Shown piece after piece: positions 58,902-64,000 of a stretch of 64,000 nt of DNA (its first letter is position 1; the number at the start of each line of letters is the position of its first letter). Location: the NCBI GenBank assembly GCA_027382625.1, contig JAJKFJ010022370.1, forward strand, positions 1 through 64,000. Direction: 5' to 3'. The notes beneath the pieces are model-generated. The model saw only the letters and a program-made list of their open reading frames with translations. It was not told the origin of the DNA and searched no databases. This DNA is from Tetmemena sp. SeJ-2015. Its lineage: Eukaryota; Ciliophora; Spirotrichea; Sporadotrichida; Oxytrichidae. A program made the position numbers and the translations under genes.

Positions 58902-60073
58902 ATGATACTCAAGTTTATGGCAATGAGAAGATTTTCCACAGCTGCTCCAAGTAAATTTACCTTTAAACTCATTCATTAATTTTATAGCCGAATTCGGAAA
59001 GGTAATCATCTAAAGAGCAACTCAATAAACTAAGAAAGGAGAGAATAACTAGTCCCTCTTAGCAAAGAAATATGAAAATGCAATGAATGACAAATTATTA
59101 TAGAGAGTTGGATTCATTGGTCTTGGAAATATGGGTCTACCCATGACTGGAAACTTAGTCCAGAAAGGATTCTAAGTGAAAGCTTTCGATCTGAATCCTC
59201 AAACTCTTGAAAAATGCGCAGAGATTGTAAGTAAAAGCTCTTTGATACCACATTCATGAAGAACATACAATTAAGATTTCTATAGGGAGTTAAAGCAGTG
59301 AAGAGCGTCGCCGAGACCGCTTCAGATGTCGATTTATTATTTAAATTAATCGATTTCATCATTACAAGTGTGCCAGCAACTAAAGATGTTGAGGAGCTTC
59401 TGAAAGGACCAGATGGCATTTTCAAGAACGCAAGGAAGGGAACTGTGATTTGTGACACAAGCACTATCTCTCCTATCGCTTCTAAAGAATTTGCAGCAGA
59501 GGCTAAGAAGAAGGAGCTCATTTTCATTGACTCCCCTATGTCTGGAGGCATCACTGGAGCTCAAGCGGGCACTCTTACCTTTATGGTAGGATGTGACAAG
59601 GATAACTTTGAACTTGCAAAGCACGTGCTTCTAGGATGGGAAAGAATGTATTCCACTGTGGAGGTCCAGGTACTGGAGAAATTGCAAAAATTTGCAACAA
59701 CCTTATCCTAGGAATAAACATGATTGCACTTTCCGAAGGATTGTCTTTGGGAGAAAAGTTAGGAATTGATCCAAAGGTCCTATCAAGTGTTCTCTCTGTA
59801 AGTACTGGAAGATCTTGGTGCGTGGATACTTACAACCCAAGACCAGGTGTATTAGAAAATGTTCCAGCTAGCAGAAACTACAGTGGAGGATTCCAAGTTA
59901 GTCTCATTCGCAAAGATCTTAGTATTGCTTTGGAAGCTGCAGAGCAAACTGAAGCTGCTACCAAGTTTGCTGAACATGCAATCAACTACTATAGAGATCT
60001 TGAGAAGAAGGGTCATGGAAAGAAAGATTTTGGCTTTGTCTACAGATACATCCATAACAATTTCGAAGCATGA
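58902..60073 (+). CDS. 3-hydroxyisobutyrate dehydrogenase-like protein, mitochondrial
   Basis: Begins at ATG 58902 (or 58917), TGA 60071. N-terminal MAMRRFSTAAP looks like a mitochondrial targeting sequence. Two introns: 58951-58987 and 59227-59285, both GT..TATAG. Core motifs: FIGLGNMGLPMTGNL (NAD-binding), CDTSTISP, FIDSPMSGGITGAQAGTLTF (substrate-binding signature), GPGTGEIAKICNN with the catalytic Lys, and NYSGGFQVSLIRKDL. HIBADH oxidises 3-hydroxyisobutyrate to methylmalonate semialdehyde in valine breakdown. One base is missing at about 59635 (GGATGGG where GGAATGGG is expected); with it, 359 codons. Length is normal with the N-terminal extension. Confidence 0.9.
58951..58987 (+). other. 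Intron 1 of HIBADH-like gene, 37 nt
   Basis: GTAAAT..TTATAG; splicing gives STAAPTEFGKV. Confidence 0.7.
59227..59285 (+). other. Intron 2 of HIBADH-like gene, 59 nt
   Basis: GTAAGT..CTATAG; splicing gives CAEIGVKAVKS. Confidence 0.85.
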
Positions 60074-60240
60074 AACTAAATAGAGCGATAAGCTTCTGGT
60101 TTAAATTCTATTGCAAATTACTGTTGTTTATATGATTTAAGATAAATTTTACAAATTCATTAGAAAATGAATTATAGATATAGGAAATAGCGATGGATAT
60201 TTGCGAATCAAGAGTATGTTTTGTAAATTTAATAATTTTT

Positions 60241-61685
60241 ATGGAGTCACTTAGGGATACTAGAGAATAGGAGAGCGCAGAGCAAATAGTTGACCCTCAA
60301 ATATCTGAGGGTTCATATCAAGCTGAGGCAATTCAAATGGAAGGAAAATGCGAAATAGAAGAGAAAGATCTAGAAGAGAAGTACATTTACTCTTCTTATT
60401 AATTTTTCTAAACTCTAAAACAGTGAGTGTTTAGAAAAACTCTTTTGTGGATTTCAGGTAGAAATTCGATAAAACTTGTCCTCCTCCCGTTTACTTTTCT
60501 GATGAGCTCCTGTCAAGGCAACTCCCTGTTGATAAAGAAGACATACTAAGAGGATTATAAGAAACGCCTCAAGGAGGGCTGCTCTGTGTGGATAAAGAAG
60601 CCATGGAGAAGTAGAAAGGAGTTTTAGTTGATGTTTTGAAGCAACTAACTATCAATTTACTCAAGGGTCTAACAATAACTCACATCTCGCTTCCGGTTAA
60701 AATCTTTGAACCAAGGTCTACTCTATAGAGAATAGTTGACCTCTTTTCATTTTCCCCAATTTTCCTGACTAAGGCTTCTGAGACTCAAGACCACTTAGAG
60801 AGATTTAAGCTAGTGATAACTAATGCTGTTTCCTCCATCTACCTCTGTTGTTCGCAAAACAAGCCTTTCAATCCTATTTTGGGAGAAACTCTCTAAGCCT
60901 AATTCTCAGATGGAACTGAGGTATTTTGTGAGCATACCTCGCATCATCCTCCTGTTTCCAACTTTTACGTTCAACCTAAGGACTAAAGAAGCTATAAGTT
61001 TTGGGGTTTCTATGAGTTTTGTGGCAGCATGAGTGGTAATAACCTAAGAGCTGGCTAAAAGGGACCTAACAACATCTAGTTTGAAGATGGATAGCATATT
61101 CGTTACTCTTTGATAGATTTCAAATTAGGAGGTACAGTAATGGGAGATAGAACAGTTGAAGGAGTAGGAAATATGGTTTTTGAAGATTTGACTAACAATT
61201 TTAAATGTGTGCTATTCTTCAATACATACAAGAAAAGCGGATTCTGGACTGTTACTGAATCCGGTAAGAAAGATGAGTTTTCTGGAATCATTTACAGAAC
61301 AAAGGAACCAATTGATCCAGCAGCATCCTTCAAAAGCTACTATGTGAAAGGAGCAAAGGATATTTCAGAAGTTGGAAAACTAGATAATGAAATCGGAGAG
61401 AGATTAGCTTCCGTTAGCGGAAGTTGGTTGAGAGAAATTCGAATTAACGATGAGGTCTATTGGGATATTGATAGTTACAAACCTTACAGACAACTACCTA
61501 CTTTGAACAAGGACTAATTTGTTATTCCATCTGATTGGAGATATAGAGAGGATCTGATTTGGTTGAAGTATGAAAACATTCCTGTTGCTCATAACTGGAA
61601 AGTAAGAATGGAGGTATAGCAGAGATAAGATAGAAGGCTAAGACAGCTTGCAGCAGCTAAGAAAGGAATAAAGAGGGCTCATTGA
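60241..61685 (+). CDS. Oxysterol-binding protein-related protein (short ORP)
   Basis: ATG 60241, TGA 61683; with one 35-nt intron (60423-60457, GTGAGT..TTTCAG) exactly 470 codons. An acidic N-terminus of about 60 residues is followed by the lipid-binding domain: NPILGETLQA, DGTEVFCEHTSHHPPVSNFY with the EH.SHHPP signature, YKFWGFYEFCGS, DFKLGGTVMGDRTVEGVGNM and PSDWRYREDLIWLK near the end. No PH domain or FFAT motif seen, so this is a short ORP. Such proteins shuttle sterols or phosphoinositides between membranes. Complete and undamaged. Confidence 0.92.
60423..60457 (+). other. 35-nt intron of the ORP gene
   Basis: GTGAGT..TTTCAG; contains an in-frame TGA and its removal keeps the frame. 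Confidence 0.8.
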
Positions 61686-61699
61686 ATTTTAAATTTTCT

Positions 61700-62456
61700 T
61701 CACTCTTTAATATTCGTTATCCACTCTTATTAAAGCTGAGAAAATAAATTTCCTTAGTATCGTACCTTCACCATCCTTCGCACTGCAAGCACATATTGTC
61801 CATGCTCTATCATTAATCATATTAAGATTTAACATTTCTTCTATTTCTTCTGCTGGAAGTGCCGATATCAAATCCTATTAGCTTAAAAATGCAATGAATC
61901 ATACCTATTTGTTTGCGAATATCAATAAGGGCAGCCCAGCAACTTTGTCCTCCTAGAAAAATATTGTTTAAAAAGAATGAGGTTTTTACCTCAAGAAGTT
62001 TTTATAACTCGTCCCCACACTCATCCATTCTTTTCCTATCAGATGAATCTATCACATATATCTATCGAGAAATGATCTTTAAAAATTAACTTATAATCAG
62101 TAAGTCAATTAGTATTTTACCAAGCAATCTATTTTATCATAATAGTTTTTCCAGTGCTAACGAATCGCTTTTTGACCTCCAAGATCCCATGCCTCGAACT
62201 TAAAATTACCCTATTGAAGTGACTTAATGTTGAATCCTTGCGTTGGCATCACATATTAAATTTCTTCTTAAGATAGGGCCTTCAAAATTGTTGTCTTTAT
62301 ATAAAGAAATAATTAGATTATATATTCTATCTTTCCTGCGTTATCTAATCCGACGACACACATGCGTACATTTTTGGTGCTCTCCTTTTTAGTTTGGTTG
62401 AATATTTTGGAGATAATATTTCCAGCATGCATGGCATTGCTAAATAAATCAACCAT
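61700..62456 (-). CDS. ARL3-like small GTPase
   Basis: ATG 62456. Reads VRMCVVGLDNAGK, then after IES removal TTILKALS, then MPTQGFNIKSLQ, WDLGGQKAIRQHWKNYYDK (switch II), after an intron IYVIDSSDRKRMDECGDELQ, and LPLLIFANKQDLISALP (NKQD) and ICACSAKDGEG. ARL3 regulates release of lipidated cargo into cilia; the N-terminal amphipathic helix here is longer than usual and begins MVDLFSNAMHAG with no Gly at position 2. Three short introns (about 62055-62125, 61968-62006 and 61885-61915). The 3' end, GEGLQQEWITNIKE and TGA 61700, needs a further small interruption that I could not place exactly. Confidence 0.85.
62294..62329. other. IES inside the P-loop codons of ARL3-like gene, 36 bp
   Basis: TCTTT at 62294 and 62330. 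Removal joins GLDNAGK to TTILKALS, completing the GxxxxGKT nucleotide-binding loop. Ends are not GT..AG. Confidence 0.8.
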
Positions 62457-62607
62457 CACAATTTTCTTTTTGTTTTGTATTTTAATTGGCAAATTTTTCT
62501 TTCTTTAACTATCATCTACTGCAGTGAATTTAAGTTACTCAGAAAATAAAATTAAAGCAAATATAATTTATAACCTGCGCCTTGATAATATTTTGTTATT
62601 TATTACA

Positions 62608-63986
62608 ATGTCGGAAGAATCATTAAAAGAGTTGAGTTTAGTACCAGAAGAACCCAGCAATAAAGCGGTTAAAGTGGAAGATATAGTATTTATTTTTTGT
62701 TGTTGTTGAATAGTAGTGAACTTAGATGAATAGAGTGGAAAATGCAGAGTAGACGCGAATATATGGCAGATTAATTTTAATTTAGATTGCTTACTTAGGA
62801 AGATATTCAAAAGAAGATTGAAAAGAGTTTAAAAGCTATTATTTGTATTTGAAGATTGCAAAATTCGCAGCAGAAGAAGCCATTGAAAATATATAATAAG
62901 AGCTAGAAGACAGGATTATCAGAAAAGATAGCAGATAACAATAGGTCAGAAAGCTTTTCATTCAGAGATAGAATTAGGAATTTATAACTGAGATTCATTA
63001 GCTCCAGTTATTTATTTTCCTTATAGCTTGACGAACTACCTGTGAACACTACGAAAATTATGAGCAGACTGCATACTCTAGAAAAATAGTTTTATAAATC
63101 TCTGTTTGAAAATGAAGTTATGGAAATAATGGGTGGCTCAGAAAATGGATATGATAAATAAAAGGGAATAACCTAATTAAAAACTTAGGGCTTGTTATAA
63201 AGTGTGCAAGATTAGAGGAGCTCAAATGATAGCCCAAAAATAGTACGAGTGGATTCTATCTTTGACTTGATTGATTAGAACTCGTAGTTCAATGACTTCT
63301 AAAGACCAAGTTAATTTGAAAGGACGATGGGAACTATTTCCAGTAACATTTTTAACTTAGACAGAAACCATTCAATACAGACTACTTAAAAAAAATTTTT
63401 TTAATTATTTCTCCAGTTTCGAAGCTAGACATTAGACTAAGCTCCATTTATGCACAAAGAGAGAGGGACCAGCCCTAACACTCAGAGCGCTTAAACGTTC
63501 TTGAAAATAATTTTGACACTCCTTAGGGTCAGTCTTATTAGTCATCACCCAGAAGAGGATGTCCAAAGTAGAAATTTGATTGAAAAATATTATCTTATAA
63601 ACTCCTCTAATAAGAAGAGTCCTGAGCTTTAATAGAGATCAACAGCCCTCAGGGATCGAAGATTTGTGATAGAAAGTTCCAATAACAAGATCATAAAGTT
63701 GAATAAAAACCACATTAAGCCTATTCCGATTCCAGTTAAAAAGGAGAAGCAAATGATGCAAACTCAGAGGCTAAAGTTTAACGATAGGATCATTACACCT
63801 CTCTGTTCTGACCGCATGCACAACATCCATGATTAGAAAGTCAAGCTAGCCATAAAAGAACAGAGCTCTGCCTAAATAATAAATAAGCACTGTTAAAAAT
63901 CAATAAGTGAGTACACCATAGAGAGGTAGTTTGCCTTAGCACAAGAGGTAAGGAAGCTTCTAGCAACTTAAAACCAAGATACCTGA
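62608..63986 (+). CDS. Hypothetical protein, charged and Gln/Ser-rich
   Basis: ATG 62608: MSEESLKELSLVPEEPSNKA. After removing 27 bp (62683-62709) the frame continues VEDIVVNLDEQSGK. Around 62800 a shift leads to FKSYYLYLKIAKFAAEEAIE and a charged helix, then (IES 62999-63023 removed) HQLDELPVNTTKIMSRLHTL. A Ser/Asn/Gln-rich region with RVDSIFDLIDQNSQFNDFQR follows; an intron- or IES-like interruption ends at about 63416; then basic sequence to KHIKPIPIPVKKEKQ-like and TGA 63984. No family recognised. Several one-base shifts. Confidence 0.45.
62683..62709. other. IES, 27 bp, pointer ATAGTA
   Basis: ATAGTA at 62683 and 62710; contains the only in-frame TGA of this stretch. Confidence 0.6.
62999..63023. 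other. IES, 25 bp, pointer TAGCT
   Basis: TAGCT at 62999 and 63024; removal joins EIHQL to DELPVN. Confidence 0.55.
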
Positions 63987-64000
63987 TGAAATGAATGATT

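Noticed and set aside
59227..59285. HIBADH interruption as an IES
   Set aside because: It has perfect GTAAGT..TATAG ends and no useful flanking direct repeat, so it is a normal intron.
1..64000. CRISPR arrays, rRNA operon, bacterial operons or riboswitches
   Set aside because: No regularly spaced repeats, no rRNA sequence, eukaryotic introns and genetic code throughout.

Overview
This window reads as germline (micronuclear) DNA of a ciliate, most like a spirotrich/hypotrich. Three things seen in the sequence point there. (1) Genes stay open only if TAA and TAG are read as glutamine and TGA is the stop. (2) At least 20 gene interruptions lack GT..AG ends but are flanked by a 3-9 base direct repeat. 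Removing the interruption plus one repeat copy restores frame and protein similarity, which is how internal eliminated sequences (IESs) behave between macronuclear-destined segments (MDSs). (3) Inverted-repeat and TIR mobile elements lie between coding segments. Ordinary short GT..AG introns (30-100 nt) also occur. Base composition is very AT-rich except for one 0.56 kb GC-rich element and a 2 kb transposon.

Layout. 0.1-6.1 kb: three plus-strand genes of unknown function, the third heavily frameshifted. 6.2-9.97 kb: a MITE, an 838 bp foldback element abutting a 5'-truncated gene, and a GC-rich TIR element. 10.2-17.1 kb: a Gly/Ala-rich membrane protein and a J-domain protein, split by intervals that carry a second MITE, a second foldback, and a third foldback into which a 931 bp palindrome with a tRNA-like core has inserted. 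17.2-19.2 kb: a 2.07 kb Tc1/IS630-type transposon with a transposase and an accessory ORF.

20.8-32.9 kb: six minus-strand paralogues encoding secreted Cys-rich repeat proteins (named here A, B, C, A', D, E, F in plus-strand order, with A/A', B/D and E/F as pairs; seven genes counting C), interrupted at conserved positions by short IESs. Relatives of the transposon accessory ORF lie at 3.3 and 23.7 kb.

33.2-46 kb: recognisable conserved genes: a DDX31/Dbp7-type DEAD-box helicase, a FAM221-family protein, a Jupiter/HN1-like repeat protein, an mTERF-family protein, two unknown genes, and a SPEF1/CLAMP-like CH-domain protein. 46-58.7 kb: a very long minus-strand coding tract. 58.9-64 kb: mitochondrial 3-hydroxyisobutyrate dehydrogenase-like protein, an oxysterol-binding-protein relative, an ARL3-like small GTPase and a final unknown gene.

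The conserved genes look like unlinked housekeeping and ciliary genes rather than a pathway. The coherent local theme is a duplicated family of secreted Cys-rich proteins. Many conserved genes carry single-base frameshifts, often at homopolymers, so part of the breakage is probably long-read sequence error and not biology.
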